Shown: positions 42,482 through 52,367, counted from the first letter of the stretch. The stretch: 64,000 bases of DNA from Parapedobacter deserti (GCF_042646065.1 NZ_JBHRTA010000038.1:682001-746000), one strand, 5' to 3'. Numbers and translations are program-made. The notes: generated by a model from the letters alone, not told the origin.

Positions 42482-43693
42482 ATGATGAACAGAAGAAAAT
42501 TTATCCATGCGCTGAATGCCGGGGCAGCATTGAGCCTGGTATCAAAGCCAGCATTTGCAGGACTATTTCAAGGCGGCCCGTCCGCACGCATGCAGGACGA
42601 ACTGGCATATCACACTATCCAAGCGGTGACATTCGGAGACGTAAGGCTGCAATACCCCCGGCTGGTAGGGAAAAACGCCCGGCTGGATCTTCATGGTTAC
42701 GGGATACGGAATGAGATATGTACCATCACCACCGACAAGGGAGCCAAAGGCTGGGCGTCGCTGCGCGGCGGCAAGGGCGGAGCCCAGCGGATCGTATCTG
42801 AACTGGTCGGCAAGAAATTATCCGACGTATTCCAAGTGTCCGTGGGCATTACGGACGATCGCTATCTCCCGTTCGACATGGCGCTGCATGACCTGGCCGG
42901 AGTCGTACTGAACAAGCCGGTATATGCGCTGCTTGGACGTGAACAGCCGTTCACCACCAAGTATTACAGCGGCATGATCTATTTCGATGACCTGGAGCCC
43001 GCACATGCGCCCGGAGGTATCGATAAAGTCTTGGCGAACTGCCGCTATGACTATGACTACGGCTATCGGCAATTCAAGCTGAAAATCGGGCGTGGCCACC
43101 GGTGGATGTCGCAGAAGGATGGGTTAGCCCGGGATATTGAGATAACCAAAGCTATAGCCGCTGCGTTCCCGGACTGCGATATCTTGGTAGACGGCAACAA
43201 CGGATTTACTGTTTATGAGTTTATTGACTACCTCAAGGGAATCGGAGACATACCGCTGTTTTGGATTGAGGAGCCGTTTCATGAAACCGTTGACGACTAC
43301 CGGAAGCTCCGCGATTGGATGACACAGGCGAATGTCAAAAGTTTGCTTGCCGATGGGGAGGCTGATCCAAACCCTGCGTTGCTGGATGAGCTCATGGAAC
43401 TGAAGCTTATGGACGTTCATCTCACGGATATCGAAGGGCTCGGGTTTACCAATTGGCGGAAGCTCATGCCGAAGCTGGTTCAATACAAAGTGCAGTCGTC
43501 GCCTCACGCCTGGGGTTCGCTGCTTAAAACTTACTATACAGCCCACTTGGCGGGTGGTTTGGGGAATACCGTTACGATTGAGGGCGTAACCAGTACGTCT
43601 GACGACGTAGATTTGAGCGGCTACCGGATCGAGGATGGTAACCTAATACCGTCGGATGGACCCGGATTCGGGATGAAGTTGCTGCGAGGATAG
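42482..43693 (+). CDS. mandelate racemase/muconate lactonizing (enolase superfamily) enzyme with Tat signal
   Basis: A 403-aa enzyme. N-terminal twin-arginine signal (NRRKFIHALNAGAALSLV, cleavage near AFA). Enolase-superfamily parts: capping domain from about 35, KxK catalytic lysines in FKLKIGRG (about 200), metal ligands Asp in VDGNNGF, Glu in WIEEPFHE, Glu in LADGEADPN, and a His in SSPHAWGS, a mandelate-racemase-like set. It may dehydrate or epimerize an acid sugar, in line with the oxidizing neighbours. Export through Tat is uncommon for this superfamily. Confidence 0.83.
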   Translation: MMNRRKFIHALNAGAALSLVSKPAFAGLFQGGPSARMQDELAYHTIQAVTFGDVRLQYPRLVGKNARLDLHGYGIRNEICTITTDKGAKGWASLRGGKGGAQRIVSELVGKKLSDVFQVSVGITDDRYLPFDMALHDLAGVVLNKPVYALLGREQPFTTKYYSGMIYFDDLEPAHAPGGIDKVLANCRYDYDYGYRQFKLKIGRGHRWMSQKDGLARDIEITKAIAAAFPDCDILVDGNNGFTVYEFIDYLKGIGDIPLFWIEEPFHETVDDYRKLRDWMTQANVKSLLADGEADPNPALLDELMELKLMDVHLTDIEGLGFTNWRKLMPKLVQYKVQSSPHAWGSLLKTYYTAHLAGGLGNTVTIEGVTSTSDDVDLSGYRIEDGNLIPSDGPGFGMKLLRG

Positions 43694-43753
43694 GATGTTG
43701 TGGATAAGCACGGCAAGGGCCGTGCATTCAGTAAACAATTAAAAAGAAAATTT

Positions 43754-46700
43754 ATGATGACGATGAGTAGAACGTTACTTGTGACGTTGCTATGGTGTGT
43801 AGGATTATCCATAGCAATGGCCCAAACCCGTACCATAACCGGAACGGTGAGGGATGCAGTGGATCAGTCGCCAATCAGTGGGGCTACTATCCGGGTGTTG
43901 AGTAGTCAGCAGACGACCTCGTCTGGGGCGGATGGCACCTTTTCCATTGCGGTAAACTCAGGGGCAGATTCCCTGCAGGTCTATTTCCTTGGGTATGAGG
44001 ATGCGCGGGTTGCGGTTGGGGCCGGCCAAAATACCGTATCAATCCTGCTAACTTCGTCCGCCGAAGCGTTGGACGAGGTAGTGGTAACGGGGTTCGGTAT
44101 GCAACAGAGGAAGGAGTCATTGACTAGCGCAATTTCCACTATCGGAGCTGATGATATCAGCCGTTCGGTGGCGCCGAACACCTCGGGTGCATTAGTCGGA
44201 AAGATTGCGGGGTTGAACTCGCGGCAGACAGACGGCCGGCCCGGAGCGGGGACCGCACTCCAAATCCGGAACATGGGTGCGCCCCTATATGTGATTGATG
44301 GGGTACAGATGGATGCTGGACAGTTCAATAATATTGACTTCAACGACATTGAAACGATCTCTGTATTGAAAGATGCATCGGCGTCTATTTATGGCGTGCG
44401 GGCGGCAAACGGCGTAATTGTAGTTACTACGAAGCGTGGTAAACTCAATACCGCCAATACCGTAAGTGTGACGGCTAACTATGGATTGCAGGAAATATCT
44501 GCTTTCCCCAAGCCAGCCGACGCGTTGACATATATCGAAAACTATATTCAGTCTGAAACGGTACAGGGCGCCAGCAATTACCGGTTTACCCCCGAGGATC
44601 TGGATAAGTGGCGTCAGGGGACGGAGCGAGGTTATGTACCGTTTGATTGGTACGACTATATCTGGGATACCGCGCCCCAGCAATACATCAATGCCAACGT
44701 TTCGGGGGGGTCGGATAAGATAAACTACTATTTCAGCTTGGGTCACCTGAACCAAGATGCGGCGATCGTCAATTACGGTGGTTTTAAACGTACGAACGTG
44801 CAGATGAATCTCACATCGCAGATATCTGAAAGGCTTAAGGTCGGAGCGAGTTTCAATGCACGGCATGAGCAGACAAGAAATCCGGGGGTTCCTGGCGGAG
44901 ATGACCTGTGGTTGCCCCGTTTTGCAACGTACCGCAACTTGCCGACGGTCCGGCCTTTTGCCAACGACAACCCCAATTACCCAACCTTGACATCCAATGA
45001 CCCAGGTACAAATTTCGGTTGGCTGACCTACGATTTGGCAGGTAAATTCCAAGATACTTGGCGCGTAGGCCAACTTAATTTCGATGCGGAGTACAATATT
45101 GTGGATGGGTTAACCGCCAAGGCATTGGTAGGATACTACTATGCGGCCCAACGTTTGGATAACCACGAGTATACCTACAAATTGTACGGGTATGATGAGG
45201 CGACCGATACTTACCCGGTAATTTTCGAGAACAACAACCCGTGGCGGGAACGGCGGACAGGGCATGTGGAACGCATGAACTCGAACGTGCAGCTTAATTA
45301 TAACAAAACGTTTGGGAATCACCGTGTATCGGCTATTGCCGGCATGGAAACGATGCTGATCAATGAACCGACCACCTGGGTGCATTCCATTCCGGCTTCC
45401 AATAATTTGGGTCTGATCGATTTCGAAGATATGGATACCTATAACGATGATGGAGATCGCCCCCAGGCGCGTTTAGGTTATATTTTTAAGGCGAACTATG
45501 ATTACGCCAATAAATATTTGGTGGAATTTACCGGAAGGTATGATGGTTCATGGAAATTTCCACCGGCTGATCGCTGGGGCTTCTTTCCTGGTGGATCTGT
45601 CGGATGGCGGATATCCGAAGAGCGTTTCTGGAAAGACGGTAAGCTCGGCAGCATAGCAAATGACTTCAAAGTACGGGCATCGTATGGGCTTGTCGGAGAT
45701 GATGACTTAGGAGATATTTACTCAGCTTTTGACTACCTTGGTGGATATAACTATAAGCAAGGTGGATCGGTCATTGATGGTAGGTATGTATTGGGAACAC
45801 AGCCCCGGGGGCTGCCCGTGCGGACCCTATCTTGGTTGCGTGCGCAAATGCTTGACATCGGGCTGGATGCTGCTTTCCTCAATAACCGGTTAACCGTTAC
45901 CCTCGATTACTTCCGCAGGGAACGCACAGGATTGCCAGCCGCGCGGTACGACGTGCTAATTCCCGGCGAGGTAGGTTTCGGGCTGCCGCAAGAAAACCTG
46001 AATTCTGATCTGCGCCGCGGTTATGACGGGATGGTGCGCTGGACGGACCGCATCGCGGAGTTCAGTTATTCCGTAGCAGGCAATATCACCTATTCCCGGT
46101 TTTACGATTGGGACAGGTACCGTCCAAGGTTTAGTAACTCCTGGGATGAATACCGCAATTCCCTAGTGCGCCGCTTCGGTCACTTGAACTGGGGGCTCGA
46201 ATCCGAGGGTCAATTCCAGAGCTGGGAAGAGATTGCGGCATGGCCGATCGACAACGACAGGCAAGGCAACCGCACCTTGCGTCCGGGCGATGTGAAGTAC
46301 GTCGATCAAAACGGCGACGGCGTCATTAACCATTTGGATGAGCGGCCTATTGGTTATCGCCAAAATGAAACCCCTATTTTAAATTATGGGCTAAACTTTG
46401 TGTTCGGTTATAAAGGGTTTGACCTGGCGTTCGACCTGACCGGCGGCGGGCTGTTTACGTTTTATCAGGAATGGGAACAACGCAATCCGTTTCACGACGG
46501 TGGTAATAATCCGCAATACCTGATGGAGAACAGTTGGCGCCTTGCCGACATCTGGGATGCCAACAGCGAATTGATTCCCGGTAAGTTTCCGATGATGCTC
46601 ATCGGCAATAGTCCGCATAGTAATTATTGGAACAGTTCATTCTGGAAGCACAATGTTCGGTATCTCAAGCTGCGGAATCTTGAATTCGGATATTCGCTTC

Positions 46701-46873
46701 CTGCGCGGATTCTCGACCCCATATCGTTAAAAGGGGTGCGCGTCTATTTTTCAGGCCAGAACTTATTTACCCTCACCAATATTGTGGGCGTGGATCCGGA
46801 GGGAGACGCTACCAACGGGTTGGGGTATCCAACCATGACCATCTACAATTTTGGTGTTAACCTGAGACTTTAG
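43754..46873 (+). CDS. SusC/RagA family TonB-linked outer membrane transporter, PUL 2
   Basis: A 1039-aa protein; ATG 43754 was chosen since it gives the signal peptide (LLVTLLWCVGLSIAMAQ), although the frame is open from GTG 43700. Regulatory domain at about 20-100 (ITGTVRDAVDQSPISGATI), TonB box/plug start (LDEVVVTGFGMQQRKESLTSA), plug (SASIYGVRAANGVIVVTTK), barrel, and a C-terminal beta strand (TMTIYNFGVNLRL). It is clearly paralogous to the PUL 3 SusC: both share the barrel motif NSWDEYRNS and similar flanking order. It imports an oligosaccharide together with the following SusD. Confidence 0.94.
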   Translation: MMTMSRTLLVTLLWCVGLSIAMAQTRTITGTVRDAVDQSPISGATIRVLSSQQTTSSGADGTFSIAVNSGADSLQVYFLGYEDARVAVGAGQNTVSILLTSSAEALDEVVVTGFGMQQRKESLTSAISTIGADDISRSVAPNTSGALVGKIAGLNSRQTDGRPGAGTALQIRNMGAPLYVIDGVQMDAGQFNNIDFNDIETISVLKDASASIYGVRAANGVIVVTTKRGKLNTANTVSVTANYGLQEISAFPKPADALTYIENYIQSETVQGASNYRFTPEDLDKWRQGTERGYVPFDWYDYIWDTAPQQYINANVSGGSDKINYYFSLGHLNQDAAIVNYGGFKRTNVQMNLTSQISERLKVGASFNARHEQTRNPGVPGGDDLWLPRFATYRNLPTVRPFANDNPNYPTLTSNDPGTNFGWLTYDLAGKFQDTWRVGQLNFDAEYNIVDGLTAKALVGYYYAAQRLDNHEYTYKLYGYDEATDTYPVIFENNNPWRERRTGHVERMNSNVQLNYNKTFGNHRVSAIAGMETMLINEPTTWVHSIPASNNLGLIDFEDMDTYNDDGDRPQARLGYIFKANYDYANKYLVEFTGRYDGSWKFPPADRWGFFPGGSVGWRISEERFWKDGKLGSIANDFKVRASYGLVGDDDLGDIYSAFDYLGGYNYKQGGSVIDGRYVLGTQPRGLPVRTLSWLRAQMLDIGLDAAFLNNRLTVTLDYFRRERTGLPAARYDVLIPGEVGFGLPQENLNSDLRRGYDGMVRWTDRIAEFSYSVAGNITYSRFYDWDRYRPRFSNSWDEYRNSLVRRFGHLNWGLESEGQFQSWEEIAAWPIDNDRQGNRTLRPGDVKYVDQNGDGVINHLDERPIGYRQNETPILNYGLNFVFGYKGFDLAFDLTGGGLFTFYQEWEQRNPFHDGGNNPQYLMENSWRLADIWDANSELIPGKFPMMLIGNSPHSNYWNSSFWKHNVRYLKLRNLEFGYSLPARILDPISLKGVRVYFSGQNLFTLTNIVGVDPEGDATNGLGYPTMTIYNFGVNLRL

Positions 46874-46904
46874 TGATTAAGGCATAGTGAAAACAAAAAG
46901 TAAC

Positions 46905-48779
46905 ATGAAACAGTCAAGTATATCAATATTCAAAGCATCGCTGCTGGCGTTCTTGATGACGGCATTCACCGGTTGCTCGGACTTCCTCGACCGCGAACCC
47001 GACCGCATTGTCGACGACGAACAGGTATTCAGCGATCCAGCGCTGATTCAATCGGTCCTAGCCAATTTTTACGGGCGATTATTCGTGGTGCCGAACACTA
47101 ACCCCGCCATAACATGGGGGCAGCACATAAATAATTCGTATCAGTACACCATATTGGACGAAGCAGGTAAGTCCGACGGTGGCCCGGACAATATGCAAAC
47201 GTTTAGTGACACTCAGTGGCGCGTTTATAACTACGAGCTGATCCGGAACATCAACCAATTCCTGCAAGGGCTGCGCGGAAGTGATGCTTTGGGTGAAACG
47301 GAAAGGCAGACCTACGAGGGAGAAGCGCGCTTCATCCGGGCATGGACGTATTTCAACATGTGCCGCGGCATGGGCGGTATGCCCATTGTAGGCGACGAAG
47401 TGTTCGATTACCAAGTGGGTATGGACGTTACGGCGCTGCAGTACCCCCGGTCTACCGAGGCCGGTCTGTACGATTACATCATCGATGAATGCGACGCCAT
47501 AGCCGGGTTACTTCCGGACGCACCCACCATCAATGCGGCGCGGGCCAATAAATGGGCTGCACTGCTGTTGAAAGCCCGTGCAGCAGTTTATGCGGGATCG
47601 CTGGCGAATTATAACAATAAAATGCCCAGCCCCATCCGGACTGCCGGCGGGGAAGTGGGCATCCCGGCCGAACTGGCAAACGGCTACTATGAAACAGCGC
47701 TGGCCACAGCGCAGGAAATCATCAGCAACAGCCCTTACCGGCTGAACATGACGCAACCGGATAACCTGGAACGGAATTTCTATGAAGCGTTGAGTTCCAA
47801 AGTTAATAATAACGAAGTCATCTGGGCCCGTGACCATATTTATCCAGGCGCCGGTCAGCAAACCGGCTTCACGCGGGAAAATATTCCGGGCTCCCATGCG
47901 GAGGATATTGATCGGGCGTATGCTGGTCCCCTTCTTAACTTGGTTGAAGATTTTGAATACACGGATGACCGCGACGGAACCATCCGCACCCAGGACGGGT
48001 CGGGCAATTATATTTTCTACGACAACCCCCAAGATGCCTTCGCGAACAAGGATGCCCGTTTGGGTGGGTCGGTGATGGTCCCCGGTTCGTCGTTCAAAGG
48101 AGAAGTGGTGGAGCTCCAAGCCGGCCAGAAAATCTGGAATAATGGTTCTTGGCAGACCCGCACTGGCCAACCCGGCGATCGCGATGGGAATGGCCGCTTG
48201 ATTACGTCTGCAAACGGGCCCAATACATCCAACGAGCAGTTCATCAATAAAACCGGATTCTTCTTCCGGAAGTTTATGGACGAGGCTCAGGGAGCATCTA
48301 CGCGGGGACGTAACAGTGAAATGTGGTTTCCCCGTCTCCGTTATGCTGAGGCGCTGATGATCGGTGCAGAAGCCGCCTTCGAACTGGGGCAGCAATCTGC
48401 CGCCGTCGAATGCATCAACCAGATACGTGAGCGTGCAGGAATACAACCGTTGACCGCCGTGACACTGGATGATATCATTCAAGAACGGCGTGTAGAATTT
48501 GCCTTTGAAGACCACCGCTATTGGGATTTGAAGCGTTGGCGGCGGGCACATATCGTTTGGAATGGCGTGCAAAATAGCCCTACGGCTACACAGTATGCGT
48601 TGTTCCCCTACCTTGTGGTAGCACCGGGAACACCGAACGACGGCAAATATGTGTTTGACAAGCGGACATTTAGTAATGCGCTGCATCCGCGGTTTTTCCA
48701 GTTGCGGCATTACTATAATTTTATTGATTTGGGATGGCGCAACGCTAACCCCAAGATAGTGTTGAATCCGTTCCAATAG
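46905..48779 (+). CDS. RagB/SusD family nutrient-binding lipoprotein, PUL 2
   Basis: A 624-aa lipoprotein (KASLLAFLMTAFTGC, lipobox Cys) starting at ATG 46905, with GTG 46887 as an alternative. SusD signatures: DFLDREPDRIVDDEQVF, EARFIRAWTYFNMCRGMGG, and the C-terminal ERRVEFAFEDHRYWDLKRWRR. It is about 100 residues longer than the PUL 1 SusD and resembles the PUL 3 protein. Binds glycan at the cell surface for its SusC. The DUF3823 gene follows after 6 bases. Confidence 0.93.
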   Translation: MKQSSISIFKASLLAFLMTAFTGCSDFLDREPDRIVDDEQVFSDPALIQSVLANFYGRLFVVPNTNPAITWGQHINNSYQYTILDEAGKSDGGPDNMQTFSDTQWRVYNYELIRNINQFLQGLRGSDALGETERQTYEGEARFIRAWTYFNMCRGMGGMPIVGDEVFDYQVGMDVTALQYPRSTEAGLYDYIIDECDAIAGLLPDAPTINAARANKWAALLLKARAAVYAGSLANYNNKMPSPIRTAGGEVGIPAELANGYYETALATAQEIISNSPYRLNMTQPDNLERNFYEALSSKVNNNEVIWARDHIYPGAGQQTGFTRENIPGSHAEDIDRAYAGPLLNLVEDFEYTDDRDGTIRTQDGSGNYIFYDNPQDAFANKDARLGGSVMVPGSSFKGEVVELQAGQKIWNNGSWQTRTGQPGDRDGNGRLITSANGPNTSNEQFINKTGFFFRKFMDEAQGASTRGRNSEMWFPRLRYAEALMIGAEAAFELGQQSAAVECINQIRERAGIQPLTAVTLDDIIQERRVEFAFEDHRYWDLKRWRRAHIVWNGVQNSPTATQYALFPYLVVAPGTPNDGKYVFDKRTFSNALHPRFFQLRHYYNFIDLGWRNANPKIVLNPFQ

Positions 48780-48785
48780 ACAGAA

Positions 48786-49466
48786 ATGAAGATGAGCAGA
48801 GTTTTGAATTTGGTGCTGCTTGCGGGCGTATTGGTCGTGAGCAGCTGTGGGCTTGATAACTATGATGCCCCTGAGTCGAAGTTATACGGAAGGGTTACCT
48901 ACAATGGTGAGCCTGTTGGTGTGCGAGGAACCGGAGAAGCTGTACAGTTACAGCTTTACCAAGATGGATATGAGCTAAGGGATCCGATACCGGTGTATGT
49001 TGCCCAAGATGGGTCGTTTGAAGCGACTTTGTTCAATGGGGAGTATAAACTGGTGACACGGGACAATAACGGGCCTTGGGTGAATAACCGCGACACGACG
49101 GTAGTGAACTTGAACGGAACGGCGAATGTGAATATTGAAGTCACCCCGTACTTCACGCTATCTGATGTATCGTTGTCGCTTAGCGGCAGTCAGGTCAACG
49201 CGTCGTTCCGGATCAATCAGATCGTGGATGATGCAGCTATCGACCGTGTCATGTTACTGGTTAGCGCCACGTCATTTGTGGACGACGTAGTGTATATTTC
49301 GCGTTTAGACCTCAACGATGTGGAAACAGGCGTTAATCTTACTGGAAGCCTTGATTTATCGGGTAACAGCAATTTCGAGGCGGGACGGCCATTGGTGGCC
49401 CGCATAGGGGTGCATCCCGCAGGAAAAGACCAGGCGATTTATTCGCAGGTGGTGAGATTACGATAA
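48786..49466 (+). CDS. DUF3823 surface lipoprotein, PUL 2
   Basis: A 226-aa lipoprotein (NLVLLAGVLVVSSCG) of the DUF3823 family. The N-terminal half is a beta-sandwich with LYGRVTYNGEPVGVRGTGE and LYQDGYELRDPIPVYVAQDG; the second half (YFTLSDVSLSLSGSQVN) is a further immunoglobulin-like fold. DUF3823 proteins usually follow a susD gene and are thought to be accessory glycan-binding lipoproteins of the outer membrane. It closes the PUL 2 operon. Confidence 0.87.
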   Translation: MKMSRVLNLVLLAGVLVVSSCGLDNYDAPESKLYGRVTYNGEPVGVRGTGEAVQLQLYQDGYELRDPIPVYVAQDGSFEATLFNGEYKLVTRDNNGPWVNNRDTTVVNLNGTANVNIEVTPYFTLSDVSLSLSGSQVNASFRINQIVDDAAIDRVMLLVSATSFVDDVVYISRLDLNDVETGVNLTGSLDLSGNSNFEAGRPLVARIGVHPAGKDQAIYSQVVRLR

Positions 49467-49485
49467 GCAACAGTGTTGTGTCATT

Positions 49486-49530
49486 AACCGTCATCCTTCG
49501 CAAACGATGGGTGACGGTTATTTGCTTTTA
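49486..49530 (+). terminator. rho-independent terminator after PUL 2
   Basis: AACCGTCATCC (49486-49496) pairs with GGGTGACGGTT (49509-49519, one wobble), followed by ATTTGCTTTT. Confidence 0.75.
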
Positions 49531-49763
49531 ATGTAAGCCGCGAGTGAACATGACCCATTGTTAGGCGACATGTATTGCTCTTTCTGATCGTTAAGCAGCC
49601 GCAACTAAAAGGTTCGGGGCTATGGCCGAAGATGTCAAGGTGTTTCTTGGGCTGGAACCTTAATCGTCAAAGTTTTTGATGTTATACTGAATTTCGTAAT
49701 TTTGCTTAGGCAAGCATCCTCCCCGGATAACGATACTTACAACCGCTGCTGGAAAAGCCAAAG

Positions 49764-49811
49764 TCCGTTCTTACTCCGTTAAAGTCCGTTGAACCCCGTT
49801 CCAACTCCGTT
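49764..49811. repeat. helically phased TCCGTT repeats
   Basis: TCCGTT occurs at 49764, 49775, 49785, 49806 and as CCCGTT at 49795, giving steps of 11, 10, 10 and 11 bases. The flanking words AAAG and GAAC/CAAC also recur. The function is unknown. Confidence 0.75.
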
Positions 49812-50434
49812 GCATCTATTGCATCCCTACACTGTATCTTTACTACCCCTATATGAGACCCACGCCATATCGCACCCATTCATGCCACTCGTATGTATGA
49901 TGAGGAAGGCTAAAGACATTCGGATATGAAGTGCTTATGGTGTGTATAAGGCCCGAATAAGATAAGCTTATCCGTACTGCACTGCACGGCGATGCTATTC
50001 CGCGCTGACCTAGCCAAGAAGAAGAAATATCGGTAATCTAGTCTTTTGTTATACCCCTTGAGTCCCATTACCATATGTCCCACATGTATTATACTTGGTT
50101 AAAAAGTCCGAAAAGGTGATTTATCCAAGATATGTCAGAACCTTACCCAAGGAATACACAGCCCCCTAAAGGTGCATAATGGGTACGGATCAGGTGTGTA
50201 CGCCGTGCGGAATACACGGATGGAAGGGGAGATGGCTTCGGGACTTGGTACTAGCTCAGAGCGAGCTCCTATTGGACTCGTATTAGTCCGACCAAACCAA
50301 GGTACGACTGAGTCCAAACCAAGACCAGACCAAGACCAGAAGGAGCTCCGAAGCCATACCGAAAAAAGTCCCAGAAAAGGGGATCGCAAACGGCATGGTA
50401 GCGGGTGGGCAACCATCCAGAACTGGTTCGACCA

Positions 50435-50536
50435 TGGCAGACCTTCTTCTACCAACTTTACAATCTCTTTGATCAACCGCCTATCAAAAGCTTGCCTTTT
50501 GTTCTCTCGTTTTACAAACGTTTCTTTCTTTTCCAT
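50435..50536 (-). pseudogene. N-terminal fragment of a transposase (orfA-like)
   Basis: From ATG 50536 on the minus strand the frame reads EKKETFVKRENKRQAFDRRL, then IKEIVKLVEEGLP, which is the usual start of an HTH_Tnp-type transposase subunit (LI-x-E-I-V-x-L-V-E-x-G). After about 34 codons the sequence becomes unrelated, low-complexity text. A perfect 7-bp hairpin ATACACT/AGTGTAT (50535-50554) covers the start codon region. Confidence 0.5.
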
Positions 50537-50830
50537 ACACTGTTTTTAGTGTATAGCTTTTTTAGGAAGTGACACAAGGGCTCCAGCGCGTGGCGGGCTG
50601 GGTATCGCCGTTAATCTGGGGGAGGCGCCCCTTGTTGCTGCTGGGTGTATGCGGCCAGCTCGAACTGACACTATTGGATGACAGCGTAGCGGTGGTATCC
50701 GTTGACTATGCACGTCAAATCGAACATTGGGTACTCGGTAGGATCAGCATCGAGTGGGAAGCAACGGGGTTACGGCAGGTGTAGCAAAGCCATGATTTGT
50801 CATATTTTTAATTGATTCGATCGACTTAAA

Positions 50831-50895
50831 GATATAATTTGATTACAAAAAGATAATATATCGTGGTTTTAGGGAAACGTTTTGGGCTACTTTTG
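50831..50895 (+). promoter_or_regulatory. conserved operator-promoter element, copy 2, before the sulfatase
   Basis: It shares GATATAATTTGA, GATAAYATATCG and GGTTTTA (50865-50871) with copy 1 at 34643, followed by 16 bases and TACTTTTG (50888-50895), a TAnnTTTG box. Length and internal spacing are identical between the copies; the spacer sequence is not conserved, which points to selection on the sites. Confidence 0.7.
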
Positions 50896-50981
50896 TGTTG
50901 CGGACGATTATAACCATAAAGTATTAGCATGTTACCTCGCTTCTTTCCTACCAAGTAAGTGTTTGCAATTATCGAACTATT

Positions 50982-52367
50982 ATGAAACGCATTGTCAAAA
51001 GTATACTTTTAGTCGGATTAGTACTGCAGGCTTTCGTCACACGGAGCCAGGAACAACCCAACATCATTGTTATCCTCACCGATGACATGGGATTTAGCGA
51101 TATCGGAGCGTTCGGCGGAAGCTTCGTGCCGACTCCGCAATTAGACAAGTTTGCGGAAGAAGGTACCCGGTTTACCCAGTACTACACCGCTTCTCCGATT
51201 TGCAGTCCTTCCCGCGCGAGTATCCTTACGGGTATGTTTCCGGCCGAATGGAATTTTACAACCTTTCTCAATAATAGGCGGAGCAACGAATTGGCTGAAC
51301 AAGCCAACTACCTCAATGTTCATGCACCCTCCATCGCCGAGGTGCTGAAAGATGCGGGCTACGCAACGGGCCATTTCGGTAAGTGGCATATGGGTGGCGG
51401 CCGCGATATCAAAAATGCGCCTAAGTTTGAAAAATACGGGTTTGACGAGCATGCCAGTACCTATGAAAGTCCTGACCCAGATCCGGCGTTAACGGCTACC
51501 GACTGGATATGGTCTGACGTGGATAGCATAAAACGGTGGGACAGGACGGCTTATTTTGTGGATAAGACGCTGGATTTTTTGCGGCGGCATCGGGGTACGC
51601 CGTGTTTTGTGAACCTATGGCCTGACGATATGCATGATCCATGGGTGCCCGAGGAGAACCAGCGGCAATCGGGCCAGTTTCCGATGAACCCCAAGGAAGA
51701 GGCCGCTTTCAAGCTGGTGCTGGCCGAGTTTGATAAGCAGATGGGCAGGCTCTTCGACGGGCTGAGCGAACTGGGTATCGCTGAAAATACATTGGTGATC
51801 TTTACCAGTGACAACGGCGCACTGCCGAGCTTCAGAGGCAGCCGCAACGGCGGACTTCGCGGCACGAAGCTTTCGCTCTACGAAGGCGGCATACGTATGC
51901 CGTTCATCGTCCGGTGGCCGGGCCATGTGCCCGCCGGCGTCAAGGACAGTGTCTCGGTACTGAATTCGACCGATCTGTTCCCTACGCTGGCCAGCATCGC
52001 ATCGGCCGATCTGCCCGCCAATTATAAAGGTAACGGCGAAGACCGGACGTCCGTATGGCTGGGGACGCCCGCTCCGCGCACCAAGGATATGTACTGGGAA
52101 TACGGCAGGAATGATTATGCGTTTAACTATCCGCCGGGCAGAGACCGGAGTCCCAACTTGGCCATCCGGTCCGGGAAATGGAAACTGCTCATCGATTACC
52201 GCAAGAACAATCCCGAACTGTATAACATGGAACAGGATCGCTTTGAAACGACCAATTTAGCCAATGCGCACCCGGATATTGTCAAAGCGCTGCGGGCGAA
52301 CCTGACCACGTGGCGGATGTATCTGCCAGAGTTGACCTCCGGCCGCGCTAATCCGCCGGTCGATTGA
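50982..52367 (+). CDS. secreted sulfatase (S1 family, Cys-type)
   Basis: A 461-aa periplasmic sulfatase with a signal peptide (SILLVGLVLQAFVTRSQ). The formylglycine motif CSPSRAS (Cys74, Pro76, Arg78) marks a Cys-type enzyme that needs a maturase encoded elsewhere. Calcium ligands Asp34-Asp35 (ILTDDMGFSD), the HFGKWHMGG motif near residue 131 and TSDNGALPSF near 270 complete the site. It removes sulfate esters from a glycan. The shared promoter element ties its regulation to the AraC-controlled cluster at 34736 rather than to PUL 2 or 3. Confidence 0.92.
   Translation: MKRIVKSILLVGLVLQAFVTRSQEQPNIIVILTDDMGFSDIGAFGGSFVPTPQLDKFAEEGTRFTQYYTASPICSPSRASILTGMFPAEWNFTTFLNNRRSNELAEQANYLNVHAPSIAEVLKDAGYATGHFGKWHMGGGRDIKNAPKFEKYGFDEHASTYESPDPDPALTATDWIWSDVDSIKRWDRTAYFVDKTLDFLRRHRGTPCFVNLWPDDMHDPWVPEENQRQSGQFPMNPKEEAAFKLVLAEFDKQMGRLFDGLSELGIAENTLVIFTSDNGALPSFRGSRNGGLRGTKLSLYEGGIRMPFIVRWPGHVPAGVKDSVSVLNSTDLFPTLASIASADLPANYKGNGEDRTSVWLGTPAPRTKDMYWEYGRNDYAFNYPPGRDRSPNLAIRSGKWKLLIDYRKNNPELYNMEQDRFETTNLANAHPDIVKALRANLTTWRMYLPELTSGRANPPVD

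Larger units (their letters stand above)
49531..50830. other. long non-coding stretch with phased TCCGTT repeats and transposase debris
   Basis: No intact gene was seen in about 1.3 kb. It contains a TCCGTT repeat array (49764-49811), a region with repeated CCAAGACCAG-type words (50297-50350), the start of a transposase (50435-50536, minus) and a weak 71-aa frame at 50569-50784 without recognisable domain. The base composition varies along it, suggesting a scar of past insertions. Confidence 0.6.

Noticed and set aside
50569..50784. 71-aa frame before the sulfatase
   Set aside because: No recognisable domain, no clear ribosome binding site, and it lies in a scarred non-coding region.
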